A DNA stretch of 62,000 bases from Antedon mediterranea (GCF_964355755.1 NC_092671.1:2925001-2987000); one strand, 5' to 3'. Positions 1-9,786 are shown, counted from the stretch's first letter. Program-made: numbers and translations. Notes: generated from the sequence alone by a model not told the origin.

Positions 1-825
1 TGCCACACGACATTATTGATTGATAGCGTTCGGAAATCAACTTGTCTATAACTGTTAAATGAGAGTAGGCCCTAGTCAATTTTTCAATGAAATATTCTCA
101 CCATTCAACTCATAAACATTAATTATTTGTATAATATTGCCCCAATATTGCGCAAAAAACAAGGATACCGGTATTGAAGCTAAAGAGTTTCCATGCCCTG
201 AATGTTTGAAAGTAGTACAATAGTATTAACAAATTTATATATATTTTTTTTATTTATTTTTTTTTTTATTTCATTTCAACACATACATAATAGAAAATTA
301 ATATATAAAGGCAACGTAACTATTAAAACGATATAATACTCTCTCAAAAATAAGAGAGTAATGAAATTAAAGAAAAAAAAATAATGTATCGCAAAAATAC
401 ACTTTATAATAATCATTTTGTTAATAATATGGTTGCCTTGTATTTTTGGTAAATGTGAAATAAATGATTATAATTAAGTAATTGTTTTTTTTTATTTTGC
501 AACTAAAATATGTACCACTTTGTAATTAAAATTAAAATGTTTGCATCACTGTGTGTTTTTCCAAAACCAAAACATATACTTTCTTTGCTGATAATTAAGT
601 TATTGTTGATAACAAATTTATATTGTCACTTGTTCGTTTCAAAGTTTCGCTTAGAAAAGGAGAGCAGCTATCTGCGATTAACAATCATCAGTTAAATGTT
701 TTGAAGATGTATTGTCCCCCAAACACATGAAAAGTAAGATTAACAAAATCAAACTTTGAATAGGCCATTTTCTACTTTGAATAAATGAATTACCTTCGTA
801 GAATATAAACTGTTAAAAATTCAAC
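1..825. other. AT-rich non-coding DNA, no gene seen
   Basis: I see no credible gene here. The stretch is very AT-rich, with long T and A runs near 240-270 and 480-500. A small open frame at 510-695 has no family resemblance. Around 700-720 the string gatgtattgtccccc resembles the end of the MITE family seen whole at 21.7, 32.5 and 39.2 kb, so a broken copy may lie here. Confidence 0.6.
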
Positions 826-1075
826 CAAAAAAGCGTTCGACACTGTCAATCATGGAATATTATTGAATAAGTTAAGTGCATATAATATAAGAGGGTTAAC
901 ACTAGTTTTATTAAACAAATATTTGTATAATAGGTGTTAGTGTAAATAGAATTAGAATAATGAACGGCCAAACTTGTAAATTACCGCAATGGTCTGTCTT
1001 ATCTATGTCAATGATATTGTAAAATTCTTTCACGCCGCTCTGTTAGCAGTTATATTCAAGAGAACGGAAGAATTA
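826..1075 (+). pseudogene. LINE reverse-transcriptase relic
   Basis: Translating the plus strand from about 829 gives KKAFDTVNHGILLNKLSAYN, the first catalytic-aspartate block of a non-LTR (CR1/L2/Jockey-like) reverse transcriptase. A stop codon falls near 936. In another frame near 1000-1020 a LIYVNDIV-like block recalls the LIYINDI motif that follows GVPQGS in such enzymes. The intervening motif is missing and the frame is broken, so this is a short dead fragment. It lies directly upstream of a Penelope-like fragment. The assignment rests on motif resemblance only. Confidence 0.6.
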
Positions 1076-1107
1076 AGAAACATATTATTGTTTGAAGGTT
1101 CCAGTGA

Positions 1108-1527
1108 GTACTACAAAACGCCGACATAAAAGTATTTTTAGTGCAGTCAACAAGTTGTCAGTGTCTTCAAACACACAAGGACAACCCATCTAAACACAGG
1201 CAACCTGTTGTATACTGTATCCCATGTGAATGTGGAAAGGTATACATTGGGGAAACTGGACGCGACCTTCAAACCAGGCTCAAAAAACATCAAGGCCATG
1301 CCAGAAGAGGAGAGCAAGACAAATCATCAATAGTTATGCATTCTCACAAAAACAACACCGAGTTAAAGAAAGATGCAGAACTAATTGATACCGTTCTTTC
1401 TTGGCATTCCAGACGAACCAGGGAAGCTATTGAAATCTACAAACACAACACTGTTCATCAAAATATTGGATTTGTTATCAGTGACATTTGGTTATCTTTA
1501 TTCAACAAGAATCTTCATCGACAGTAA
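1108..1527 (+). pseudogene. Penelope-like element, GIY-YIG endonuclease end
   Basis: The frame is open from 1108, after a TGA at 1105, to the TAA ending near 1527. It reads VVYCIPCECGKVYIGETGR, then an Arg-rich helix and REAIEI. This is the GIY-YIG nuclease at the C-terminus of Penelope-like retroelement proteins, including the CxC insertion (IPCECGK) typical of that family. It would nick target DNA for reverse transcription. The reverse-transcriptase domain normally upstream is absent, so the copy is 5'-truncated and non-autonomous. No ATG begins the frame, which also argues against a host gene. The family call is confident; whether anything is expressed is unknown. Confidence 0.85.
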
Positions 1528-1925
1528 ACCATGTCATAGTTTCTGGCCAGTTTACATTTCACAATCCTCTCTAGACACATGGTCTTTGTTTGGCCAGTCT
1601 ACATCCAGCTTCGAGACGATGCTATTGTTTTTAGCTTGTCTCACTTTGCTTTTCACACCTATCAGAAACAATGCTCTTCAATCTAGTTTCCATTCACTAT
1701 TGTTCATGAGAAACAATGCTCTTCTATAGCTAGGTTTAATCCCTCCCACTTTGTGAACTTGCTATTGTTTCTGGCTTTCAGGCCAGTCCCACCCTATTCA
1801 CTTATATTCCAAGTTTCATGGACTTTCTGCATTCCCACTCATGAGGACGATCAAAGCATTGATCGAAACGTCAAGAAACTCAACTCACTATACACGTGGT
1901 GTACCGCAAACTTTATCTTATAGGT
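1528..1925 (+). mobile_element. Penelope-like element 3' region
   Basis: This non-coding tail follows the endonuclease frame and belongs to the same element. It contains internally repetitive pieces: gaaacaatgctcttc occurs near 1668 and 1711, and tctggccag or a close variant recurs. It ends in a segment with the gatcgaaacgtc motif near 1861-1872, typical of the ends of Penelope-like elements. The exact 3' boundary is not resolved; 1925 is an estimate. Confidence 0.55.
1824..1880 (+). ncRNA. Degenerate hammerhead-ribozyme-like motif
   Basis: Penelope-like elements are known to carry minimal hammerhead ribozymes. Here ctcatga (1838-1844) sits where the conserved CUGAUGA box is expected, with one core G changed to C. 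It is followed by a perfect GATCAA/TTGATC hairpin (1849-1864) and then GAAACGTC (1865-1872), whose ACGT palindrome is the short helix III of dimer-forming versions. Flanking tttct (1824-1828) and agaaa (1874-1878) could pair as helix I. Four extra bases lie between the first box and the hairpin. The core change and spacing suggest an inactive relic. Confidence 0.35.
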
Positions 1926-2473
1926 TACTAGGGCTGAAAAATGGGTATTTGTAAATTCGGACCGGGCATACGCCCACCTCAAATTACGTCAAGGAAGAGA
2001 GTCTAAATGGGAATTTGTAAACTCGAACTGAGCATGCGCACAGAGAGTCTAGGAGATGTGCGCAGAGTCGGTATCAATAAACAATGACTTTGTTTTGGCT
2101 GTCAACGTAGGCCAAGTATAATACCCCTTTCACACCAAAACTCCGCTGTGAACTCCGGAGACACCCCGAGGTTTGTTATCAATCAATAGGTCTAGAATAG
2201 AGAGACCCTCATTCACAGCAACATAGCAAAATCGGGGTTTTTTAAATAAAAATCGGAAATACAGCCCTCTATTTTGTTTATTTACATAGCTAGCGACGAT
2301 CATTAGAATAATTTTAATTGAAAATATTTTTAATTGAATAATTATTTTCAAAAGTCTCTGAAGTCATATAATTTTGTATATATCTTTTTTAGAACCGCTA
2401 TATATTTTTTACATTTTTGAAATGTTTGAGAAAAACTGAATCCAATCAATACACATCCTAAAAACATTATTTA
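1926..2473. other. Non-coding DNA left of the BEL insertion
   Basis: I recognise no gene here. 1980-2060 holds two imperfect repeats of a segment with gggtatttgtaaattcgga and gggaatttgtaaactcgaa. 2120-2230 contains a GC-richer piece. A 73-codon minus-strand frame at 2130-2351 has no recognisable family. The stretch ends at the target duplication of the retrotransposon. Confidence 0.5.
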
Positions 2474-2478
2474 ATACC
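2474..2478. repeat. 5-bp target-site duplication, left copy (ATACC)
   Basis: ATACC lies directly outside the left LTR and is repeated at 9196-9200 outside the right LTR. BEL/Pao integrases commonly make duplications of about 5 bp, so the pair confirms a genuine single insertion. Confidence 0.93.
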
Positions 2479-3111
2479 TGTAGAAATGTATGTACTGTTT
2501 TATCTGGTTCGGTAGTAAGTGGGTAGAATGACAGACAGAATGAAACAAAGTAGTCGGCGTGTAAAACTCAAGGTAACTTTTAATAGGTAATCCTCCACAG
2601 TATAGGTGATGAGGTTGCAAATTGACAAGGTGTCAATGTGGCTATTTGGCAATGTGGGTGTGTGCGTGTGCGTGTGTTCATTCATCACTACAAATACAAA
2701 ATAAATGGAAACGGATAAGTTACAATAGTACCGGCAATATTAGCATACGGGTCACGTGACCCAAACTGTCCGAGCGAGAGAGGCTCTCGCAGAGTACAAA
2801 ACAATGAAAACAACTTGCGTCGGCCTAGAGAAGACGTCACCTAAACTGACTAAAATATAACTTTTAAAATCTTTTTATCAACAATTACAGCCTATTACCA
2901 GGATTCCTGGTTTATATAAAAACAAGTAATAAGGTTAATAATATTTCAGAACTCACCAAAACACTATAATTTACATAATAATATGGTGATTGGAACGCTT
3001 CAGGCATGTTTATATGACATTAACTGCGAACGGGTGCGCGCACACCAACGTCCGATATTCGAAGCATATTATAATATGCGCCCTCAACGGATGACATAAA
3101 TCTTTACAACA
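2479..3111 (-). repeat. BEL/Pao 3' LTR (left copy)
   Basis: A 633-bp repeat nearly identical to 8563-9195. On the plus strand it starts TGTAGAAATG and ends TTTACAACA. It contains a purine/pyrimidine microsatellite (gtgtgtgcgtgtgcgtgtg near 2657), a CACGTG-containing palindrome gggtcacgtgaccc near 2750, and, read on the minus strand, a TATA-like TTTTTATATAAACC near 2910-2926. Confidence 0.95.
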
Positions 3112-3124
3112 GCCGCCCCTAAAT
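3112..3124 (-). other. Polypurine tract of the BEL element
   Basis: On the minus strand the bases directly before the 3' LTR read TTTAGGGGCGGC. A short purine-rich tract here is the expected primer for plus-strand DNA synthesis. The position fits exactly; the purine run is broken by one C, so the exact limits are uncertain. Confidence 0.6.
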
Positions 3125-3212
3125 TTAGGCACTAAATTTAAAGTAAACTATCATATAAAGACATGTAAATACAAGGTATCTAATAAAAAAAAAAAAAAAA
3201 AAACTTGAACGG

Positions 3213-6200
3213 TTACTGAAGCTCTGGGAGTTTGATCAGTTTTACAACAGGGCGTACATATGTCTTGCCCTTAACGAGTACTTCGGCCGAGCGCACTCTG
3301 CCATCCTCTCCGGGGAAAACTTTGGTTATACGTCCTATTATCCATTGGCCTCGGGGAAGTAGGTTGTCCATGATAAGGACGACCGTGTCTTCCTGCAAGT
3401 TCTCCGACTCCCTCCACCACTTCTGCCTGACCTGCAGGTTCGGCAAGTGGTGCCTGATAAAGTGTCTCCAGAAATGGTTAATCAGCACCTGGCTATGTCT
3501 CCATCTTTTCTTCGTCAAAAGATCATGTTCGGTGTATATCACCTGTGGCATAACTGGATCTAGCCGTCCCATCAGAAGGATGTTGGGTGTAACCGCGTTG
3601 ACATCCTTAGAGTCATTTGATACGTAACCCAGTGGTTTTGAGTTTAGTATACCTTCAACTTCTATAAGCAGGGTCATAAGAACTGGTTCTGTAACTAGCT
3701 GGTTGCCTATTGCTACTCTGAGAGCTGTCTTCGCACTCCTAACCGCTCTCTCCCATATTCCTCCGAAGTGAGGAGCGTTAGGAGGATTGTAGATGAATTC
3801 TACTTGAAACGGTCGTAGTTTGTCTCGAAGATCAGCTGTCATCAGGTCGAAGGCTGACTTGAGTTCTTTGTCTCCCCCTTTGAAGTTAGTTCCACAATCA
3901 CTGAAAATCTTAGCTGGTTGGCCCTTTCGCGCAACAAATCTGCGAAACGACAACAGGAATGCTTCCGTATTCATGCTCTCCAAAAGCTCTAAATGGATGG
4001 CGCCAACTGTCATACACTTGTAGACTATTCCCCATCTCTTTTCTGTTCTCCGTCCAACTTTCACAGACATGGGTCCGAAGCAGTCGATCCCGGTGCAGTG
4101 GAAAACAGGTTTGAATATTTGTAATCTTGCGGCCGGCAGGTCTCTCATCCGAGGAATGGTAGGATTTGCTCGCCACCTCTGACATTCTTGACAAAGTCGT
4201 TGTTGTCCTTTAACAGCTTCTCTGCCTCTGAGAATCCAGTATCTCCTTCTCAGGTCTGCTAGAACACGTTCTGGTCCAGGATGTAGCAACTTAGCGTCGG
4301 TATGTCGGATTATGAGTTTTGTGATGTAGTGCTTTGAATCAAGAATGATTGGGTGCTTCAATTGCTCTTGTATAGCATTTGCTTCACTCAATCGTCCACC
4401 TACTCTTATAAGACCAGCGTCATTGTCCCATTCTGGACTTAATTGCTTCAGTCTACTACCTGTAGGTAGTGAGGTTCCAGTTTTCAGTGCTGTAACGTCT
4501 TCTGGGAAACAGCATCGTTGTACCATTCTCCAGGCTTCATTCTCAATTTGTTGAGGGGCCGCCCCATCAAACTTCCGGCCGAGCTGGAGCAACAGTGCAT
4601 CAAAGTCCTTTAGGTGGCTGATCTCATCTGTAGCATCAACATTGACTAGCCCACAGAAAACACTTTTCTTGACTTCTGTGTCACCAGGTTGATCTTGGAG
4701 TTTGGGCATCACTGGCCAGTGGTCTGTAGCCTGAGCTAGAAAGGACGGTCCATATTTCCACCTGTGGTCGCTTGCGACTTCCTCTAAGGACATACCTCTT
4801 GTGATATCATCTGCTACATTCTGCTTTGTGGGCACATAGTGCCAGGTCATGTCTTTGGTTAAGTGGTTTATTTCTGTTACTCGAGTTCCGACGAAGACCT
4901 TGAATCTACAGGTTTCTGAAGTGAGCCACGTCAGTACCGTTGTGGAATCGCTCCACAGGTGCTTTGTACTAATAGGAATCTTCAAGGTTTGCTCCATGAA
5001 GTCCATCAGTCTTGCACCAACCAGTGCGGCGCAGAGTTCCAATCTTGGCATGCTTAACTGTTTCTTAGGAGCGACCTTGGATTTGGCTATAACGAATGCG
5101 GTTTCCACTTTCCCATCTCGCTCTCCGCGGATGTAGCTGACTGCACCATAAGCTCTTTCGGAAGAATCGCAGAAGACATGTAACTGGTGAGTGGCATCCT
5201 TAAGTGTGAGATATCGTCTCGAGATGTTGACCTGATCGATGTACTTAAGTTCGTCTTCCCATTGGACCCAGGAGGCTCGAATCTCGGAGTTAGTTATTTC
5301 TCTGTCCCAATCGATGTTATCCATATTCCACAAGTCTTGGACTATAAGCTTGCCCCTAATAAGGAATGGAACCAAGAAGCCAATGGGGTCGTATTGTCTT
5401 GCCAGTGTCCGGTAAATATATCGCATTGTTACAACATCTTGATGATCGTGATTCTGGCGGTATGTAAGTGAGTCAGATCCAGTATCCCAGCGCATACCCA
5501 ACATAGGTTCTGCTTCATTAGTGTCTTGTTGGAACTCTAATATAGTGCAGGATGAGAGTGCTTCTTCAGGCAATCCCTTCAAAACCTCCGGTTTATTGCT
5601 AGCCCACTGTCTGACGTTGAAGCCAGCCATGCTCAGTACAGTCCTGATGTCATGCACAAGGATTTCAGCTTCTTCTGTATATTTCGTGCTATCCAAACAG
5701 TTGTCTACATAAAAGGCCTCCATGACGGATCTTTTAACTTCTGGATATTGTTCACCATGCTCTACAGCTAGTTTCTGGAGTGGATAAGTAGCGCAGCACG
5801 GGCTACAGGTAGATCCAAATAACAGAGATAACCATTGGTAGATGGTAGGTTGTTTAGTTTCATCACAATCCCTCCAGATGAAGCGGAACAGGGATTGGTC
5901 TTCTGGTTTTAGTCGTACCTGGTGGAACATGGCTTTAATGTCGCCAGATATCGCTACTTCATGTTGGCGAAACCTCAGGATTACTCCGATGAGAGATGAA
6001 CCCAAATTAGGTCCGGCTAGCAGATGCTTATTCAAGTTCAGACCCTGGAATTCGTGGGAGCAATTGAACACTAATCTATGTTTACCTTTCTGTTCGATAA
6101 CATAGTGAGAGACGAACCAAGATTCCTCAGACTTCTCGGCTTCTTCGGCTGTAATAATCTTCACTAGTTTATCGTCGACTAGCTTCTGGATTAATTGGTT

Positions 6201-8540
6201 GTGTTTCTCACGTCTTTCAGGCTTCTGGTTGTAGCACCTCTCCGTTCTCCTCATGTGTGGAATCACCGACTCAACACCAGCTCGGAATCGTGTACCGCTG
6301 TTATCACGCAACAGGGGAACCTCATAACGGTTCACTCCATCTACTTGAATCAGGTGTGTGGAATGTTCAAGATTGTTCACTGCCATTTGGTCGACTCGAG
6401 AACGAGTTGCTGCCTTACTAGGAGGAAGTTCTTCCACCTGCCAAAGCCTTCTAACATCAGACTTCAGTTGTGATGACTCGCATAGGGTGAAGGTTGTTAC
6501 AGTGACCGGTGGCTTGGTCAAAGGCATAGGAACTGGGCCATGCAATGTCCATCCAAACACTGTATGCACTGCTGCTGGAGAGTTAATGCCTAGCTGTATC
6601 ATCGGGCTTCTATGCGTAAGCAAATGTACGTTGTCAGCTCCGATCATGACTAAAGGAAGTGCGTCAGTTATTTCTGGTAAAGGGACATCTTTCAGGTAAT
6701 TGTAGTTCTCTTTGATCTCTCTTGTTGGGTACGAGTAGGTCCCCAGTGTTAACAAGGCCGAAGAAAACGCATCGTCAAGGTTATATCTGTTGTGAGTCTC
6801 GCCTCTTGCCGATATTTGTACGTTTACACTCCGTCCAGGAACAGTGGTTGTTCCGTGTTCCACAGTTTTCAGAACAATGCTGTCTTCATGGCCCTGTATG
6901 TGTAGTTTATTCATTCCATCAGTGAGCAGCATGGTTCTCATCGACCCATCATCTAAAACAGCGTAGGTATCAACTTGGCTGGTAGGACTGTATAATGTTA
7001 CCGGGACGATTTTCAGGAATACGTCTCTGGGCTTGTACTGTTGACACAGACTGTAGAGTTGGTTGGTTGCCGCTGCTGGATTGGAAGGAGTGGACTGTTG
7101 AGATGCCGGTGACAGGGTGTCGTGCAAAACTGTAAGATGCAGTTCAGAGCACATCTTACAACCCTTCCGAAGAGTACATTCGGTGGTAACATGTTTTCTA
7201 GCGCAATGTTTACAGCGATTGTTATTAGTGATCCAATCCTTCATCTGGGATTTGCTTAGTTCTCTAAAGCTTTTGCAGCCCCCAAGGAAATGCTCGTTTC
7301 CGTTACAGTAAGGACAGAACATCCGAGGTAGTTTCTTGCTGTCTTTCGTATCTGTAAGGGTCATAGTTGTTGGTGGTCGGTGATTTCTTTGGTGATCCCT
7401 TTGGTTAGGTTTATCCTTTTCTGGCTTCTTAGCGGTTAGCACCCTTCCAAATACTGGATCTTCCTCTTTGTCCCTAGCTTTCTGAACAAATTCAAGTAAA
7501 TGCTTGAGTGTAGCGGTGGTATGGTTCTCTTTCAACTTGAAATTGACGTCTTTCCACTTGTTTCGGAGGAATGTCGGTAAAATCTGCACAACTTTGGATA
7601 ATCCCTCCATGGTATCCAGTTCCGAGAGTTTCCCCAAAGCTTCTAGGGTTCCGTAGCAGTTTCCTAGGTCATCTGCAAAATCTCCGAGTGTATCGAGGGT
7701 AACTATCTCTCGCTTCAGTATTTTATCAGTCCAGGCCTTGGTTATTATGTTGGGGTCCCCAAACTTCTCTTTTAGCTTTTTAATGGCTGCTATGTAGCCT
7801 TCTTCGGCTGGTTTAAGGACACAATACTGTATTGAAGAATATGCAGCACCCTCACATAATGAGAGTAGATGTTGTAACTTGACACCATCATCTGGGACTT
7901 GAGAAACGGTGCTTTTGTATGCTGTAATGAATGCATGGTACCGTAGCGGGTCTCCTCTGAATTTTTTCGGTTGGCTGCGGGGTAGAGCAATTGCCCGCAA
8001 CAAGCCTTCCCAGTTGAAGGCGTTTGTGTCCAATGAACTACTGCTGGCTGTGGATAAATTAGGGTTAATGACATTATTATCGTTAACATTATCAACATCA
8101 ATAGCGGGATCACTTAAATTAACATCACTAACATTATCATCATGGATATCATTTTGATTACTTGAAATTTCATCATTAATAACATTACTATTATTTACAT
8201 TACTGTCATTTACTAAAACAACAGTCTCATTTAGTTTCTTTTCTAAAGATCTAATACTGTTTCTTGTCTGATCCTTTTCAATCAAGAACTGGTCCTGGCA
8301 ATCCTGCATCCATTTCTCTTCTGTGTTGTAGTCTTCCTCGCCCTCCACATGTTCGACTAATTCGTTATGCTTTAGTTCTACTACGGCGAAGAGGTCCTCT
8401 AATAAATCTGCCTTCCTTTTAATCTCTTCCAAATCTGGGTTCTCCAATGCAAGCATCCTCCTCAGTGCGTTGCCTTGTCTGGTTAAATTTCCTTTAGCAT
8501 TACGTCTGTTGATTTTCAGTTGTTTCAATTCCTCCGCCAT
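3213..8540 (-). CDS. BEL/Pao gag-pol polyprotein
   Basis: A single intact 1775-residue polyprotein drives reverse transcription and integration of the element. Approximate order: N-terminal coiled coil (1-110); gag-like domain with PKKFRGDPLRYHAFI (190-370); two Cys/His knuckles including CPYCNGNEHF and CKHCARKH (407-465); aspartic protease with VLDDGS (about 528); reverse transcriptase (about 780-990) with FYVDNCLDS near 945; Pao-type A17 block with YDPIGFLVPF (about 1050); RNase H with HVFCDSSERAYGA (about 1125); integrase HHCC finger (1413-1455); integrase D-D-E core in GIDCFGP (1485), FSDCGTNF (1548) and GGIWERAV (1593); and the C-terminal DUF5641-like domain with LPRGQWIIGRI (about 1731). 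The ATG at 8540 lies five bases from the primer site. One oddity is YVDN in place of the classical YVDD. No frame breaks are seen. Confidence 0.95.
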   Translation of the reverse strand: MAEELKQLKINRRNAKGNLTRQGNALRRMLALENPDLEEIKRKADLLEDLFAVVELKHNELVEHVEGEEDYNTEEKWMQDCQDQFLIEKDQTRNSIRSLEKKLNETVVLVNDSNVNNSNVINDEISSNQNDIHDDNVSDVNLSDPAIDVDNVNDNNVINPNLSTASSSSLDTNAFNWEGLLRAIALPRSQPKKFRGDPLRYHAFITAYKSTVSQVPDDGVKLQHLLSLCEGAAYSSIQYCVLKPAEEGYIAAIKKLKEKFGDPNIITKAWTDKILKREIVTLDTLGDFADDLGNCYGTLEALGKLSELDTMEGLSKVVQILPTFLRNKWKDVNFKLKENHTTATLKHLLEFVQKARDKEEDPVFGRVLTAKKPEKDKPNQRDHQRNHRPPTTMTLTDTKDSKKLPRMFCPYCNGNEHFLGGCKSFRELSKSQMKDWITNNNRCKHCARKHVTTECTLRKGCKMCSELHLTVLHDTLSPASQQSTPSNPAAATNQLYSLCQQYKPRDVFLKIVPVTLYSPTSQVDTYAVLDDGSMRTMLLTDGMNKLHIQGHEDSIVLKTVEHGTTTVPGRSVNVQISARGETHNRYNLDDAFSSALLTLGTYSYPTREIKENYNYLKDVPLPEITDALPLVMIGADNVHLLTHRSPMIQLGINSPAAVHTVFGWTLHGPVPMPLTKPPVTVTTFTLCESSQLKSDVRRLWQVEELPPSKAATRSRVDQMAVNNLEHSTHLIQVDGVNRYEVPLLRDNSGTRFRAGVESVIPHMRRTERCYNQKPERREKHNQLIQKLVDDKLVKIITAEEAEKSEESWFVSHYVIEQKGKHRLVFNCSHEFQGLNLNKHLLAGPNLGSSLIGVILRFRQHEVAISGDIKAMFHQVRLKPEDQSLFRFIWRDCDETKQPTIYQWLSLLFGSTCSPCCATYPLQKLAVEHGEQYPEVKRSVMEAFYVDNCLDSTKYTEEAEILVHDIRTVLSMAGFNVRQWASNKPEVLKGLPEEALSSCTILEFQQDTNEAEPMLGMRWDTGSDSLTYRQNHDHQDVVTMRYIYRTLARQYDPIGFLVPFLIRGKLIVQDLWNMDNIDWDREITNSEIRASWVQWEDELKYIDQVNISRRYLTLKDATHQLHVFCDSSERAYGAVSYIRGERDGKVETAFVIAKSKVAPKKQLSMPRLELCAALVGARLMDFMEQTLKIPISTKHLWSDSTTVLTWLTSETCRFKVFVGTRVTEINHLTKDMTWHYVPTKQNVADDITRGMSLEEVASDHRWKYGPSFLAQATDHWPVMPKLQDQPGDTEVKKSVFCGLVNVDATDEISHLKDFDALLLQLGRKFDGAAPQQIENEAWRMVQRCCFPEDVTALKTGTSLPTGSRLKQLSPEWDNDAGLIRVGGRLSEANAIQEQLKHPIILDSKHYITKLIIRHTDAKLLHPGPERVLADLRRRYWILRGREAVKGQQRLCQECQRWRANPTIPRMRDLPAARLQIFKPVFHCTGIDCFGPMSVKVGRRTEKRWGIVYKCMTVGAIHLELLESMNTEAFLLSFRRFVARKGQPAKIFSDCGTNFKGGDKELKSAFDLMTADLRDKLRPFQVEFIYNPPNAPHFGGIWERAVRSAKTALRVAIGNQLVTEPVLMTLLIEVEGILNSKPLGYVSNDSKDVNAVTPNILLMGRLDPVMPQVIYTEHDLLTKKRWRHSQVLINHFWRHFIRHHLPNLQVRQKWWRESENLQEDTVVLIMDNLLPRGQWIIGRITKVFPGEDGRVRSAEVLVKGKTYVRPVVKLIKLPELQ

Positions 8541-8544
8541 TTTT

Positions 8545-8562
8545 ATCCGGCTCGAGGGACCA
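8545..8562 (-). other. tRNA primer-binding site
   Basis: On the minus strand the 18 bases directly after the 5' LTR read TGGTCCCTCGAGCCGGAT. They begin with TGG, the complement of a tRNA CCA end. The complement, ending in CTCGAGGGACCA, is close to the 3' end of metazoan tRNA-Tyr as I recall it, with one difference. The site is certain by position; the tRNA identity is an inference. Confidence 0.8.
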
Positions 8563-9195
8563 TGTAGAAATGTATGTACTGTTTTATCTGGTTCGGTAGT
8601 AAGTGGGTAGAATGACAGACAGAATGAAACAAAGTAGTCGGCGTGTAAAACTCAAGGTAACTTTTAATAGGTAATCCTCCACAGTATAGGTGATGAGGTT
8701 GCAAATTGACAAGGTGTCAATGTGGCTATTTGTCAATGTGGGTGTGTGCGTGTGCGTGTGTTCATTCATCACTACAAATACAAAATAAATGGAAACGGAT
8801 AAGTTACAATAGTACCGGCAATATTAGCATACGGGTCACGTGACCCAAACTGTCCGAGCGAGAGAGGCTCTCGCAGAGTACAAAACAATGAAAACAACTT
8901 GCGTCGGCCTAGAGAAGACGTCACCTAAACTGACTAAAATATAACTTTTAAAATCTTTTTATCAACAATTACAGCCTATTACCAGGATTCCTGGTTTATA
9001 TAAAAACAAGTAATAAGGTTAATAATATTTCAGAACTCACCAAAACACTATAATTTACATAATAATATGGTGATTGGAACGCTTCAGGCATGTTTATATG
9101 ACATTAACTGCGAACGGGTGCGCGCACACCAACGTCCGATATTCGAAGCATATTATAATATGCGCCCTCAACGGATTACATAAATCTTTACAACA
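8563..9195 (-). repeat. BEL/Pao 5' LTR (right copy)
   Basis: A 633-bp repeat matching 2479-3111 with two visible substitutions. Being upstream in element sense, it carries the promoter. On the minus strand a TATA-like TTTTTATATAAACC lies near 8995-9010. Its right end meets the target duplication ATACC at 9196. Confidence 0.95.
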
Positions 9196-9200
9196 ATACC
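9196..9200. repeat. 5-bp target-site duplication, right copy (ATACC)
   Basis: Matches 2474-2478 exactly and closes the BEL/Pao insertion. Confidence 0.93.
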
Positions 9201-9696
9201 CGATATACTTGATAAGCATTTAAGACTATTTTTACGTTACACAAAATGTTTACTATTGATGGTTAAACAAAAATAATTGATAATAAATCATTATTTCTTA
9301 AATTAATAAATAGACTATCGATAAAAAGCATCATTTAATGAAGAAAGAATAATAATTAAAACTGTTACGTCAAAAAGTCGAGCGGCATTTTTTTGTAAGA
9401 TATATTTCTTATTTTATACACGATTATTGAATTAATGCATTGAAGCAGAACGAGCGTCGTGAAAGTACTTTCTTTTTTTCTACTGTTAAAAGATATGAAA
9501 TTCACCAAAATTGATAGATGTAAATTTGAGCCATTTTTTAAAAGAATATAAATAAAATCAAACATTTAACAAAATAGATTAACGACTCTAAGACATTCCA
9601 AATTCGGAAAATATATTATAACATTACAAAATTATTATTATTTATATTAAAACAATATACATTTTAAACCTTTTATGTAAAAATAAATGTATTTAC
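9201..9696. other. AT-rich DNA between BEL element and orphan exon
   Basis: No gene, recognised repeat or exon-like segment was seen. It is presumably intron or 3' flank of the orphan cysteine-peptide exon. Confidence 0.5.
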
Positions 9697-9786
9697 CTTC
9701 AATAATCGAGCACTCATCTCGACATTGGCTATACTTCTTGCCGCCGGTATTGATGCAATTTGATAAACAGCATCTTGTTGATACAT
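9697..9786 (-). CDS. Orphan exon of a four-cysteine peptide paralogue
   Basis: A 90-bp exon with acceptor TTTTCAG and donor GTAAAT, entering and leaving in phase 1. It encodes (G)DVSTRCCLSNCINTGGKKYSQCRDECSIIE(G), and is strikingly similar to exon 2 of the precursor gene at 30596-30682. The shared pattern is SNCIN.G...SQC.DECS.I. It is one codon longer, has an extra Cys beside the first, and lacks the KR that precedes the peptide in the other gene. I could not find a matching signal-peptide exon above it or later exons below it. The BEL element starts 497 bp downstream. It is either a diverged paralogue or a broken copy. Confidence 0.65.

Larger units (their letters stand above)
2479..9195 (-). 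mobile_element. Complete BEL/Pao LTR retrotransposon
   Basis: This 6717-bp element has two 633-bp LTRs (2479-3111 and 8563-9195) that begin TG and end CA, flanked by the 5-bp duplication ATACC. It is transcribed leftward. A primer-binding site abuts the 5' LTR, a purine-rich tract abuts the 3' LTR, and one uninterrupted 1775-codon gag-pol frame lies between. There is no envelope-like frame, so it is a retrotransposon and not an enveloped retrovirus. By eye the LTRs differ at only two sites (near 2649/8733 and 3093/9177), so insertion was recent and the copy may still be active. It lies about 500 bp downstream, in transcript sense, of the cysteine-peptide exon at 9697-9786. Confidence 0.95.

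Noticed and set aside
2130-2351. 73-codon minus-strand frame as missing exon 3/4 of the orphan peptide gene
   Set aside because: An acceptor-like CTATTCTAG is present, but the encoded residues show no similarity to exons 3-4 of the intact gene.
3112-3212. Search for an envelope frame that would make the BEL element a retrovirus
   Set aside because: Only 101 bp separate the polyprotein stop from the 3' LTR and no second frame exists.
9697-9786. Insulin A-chain-like CC-x3-C pattern in the orphan exon
   Set aside because: The spacing to the next Cys is 10 rather than 8, there is no B-chain exon, and the sister exon lacks the CC pair.
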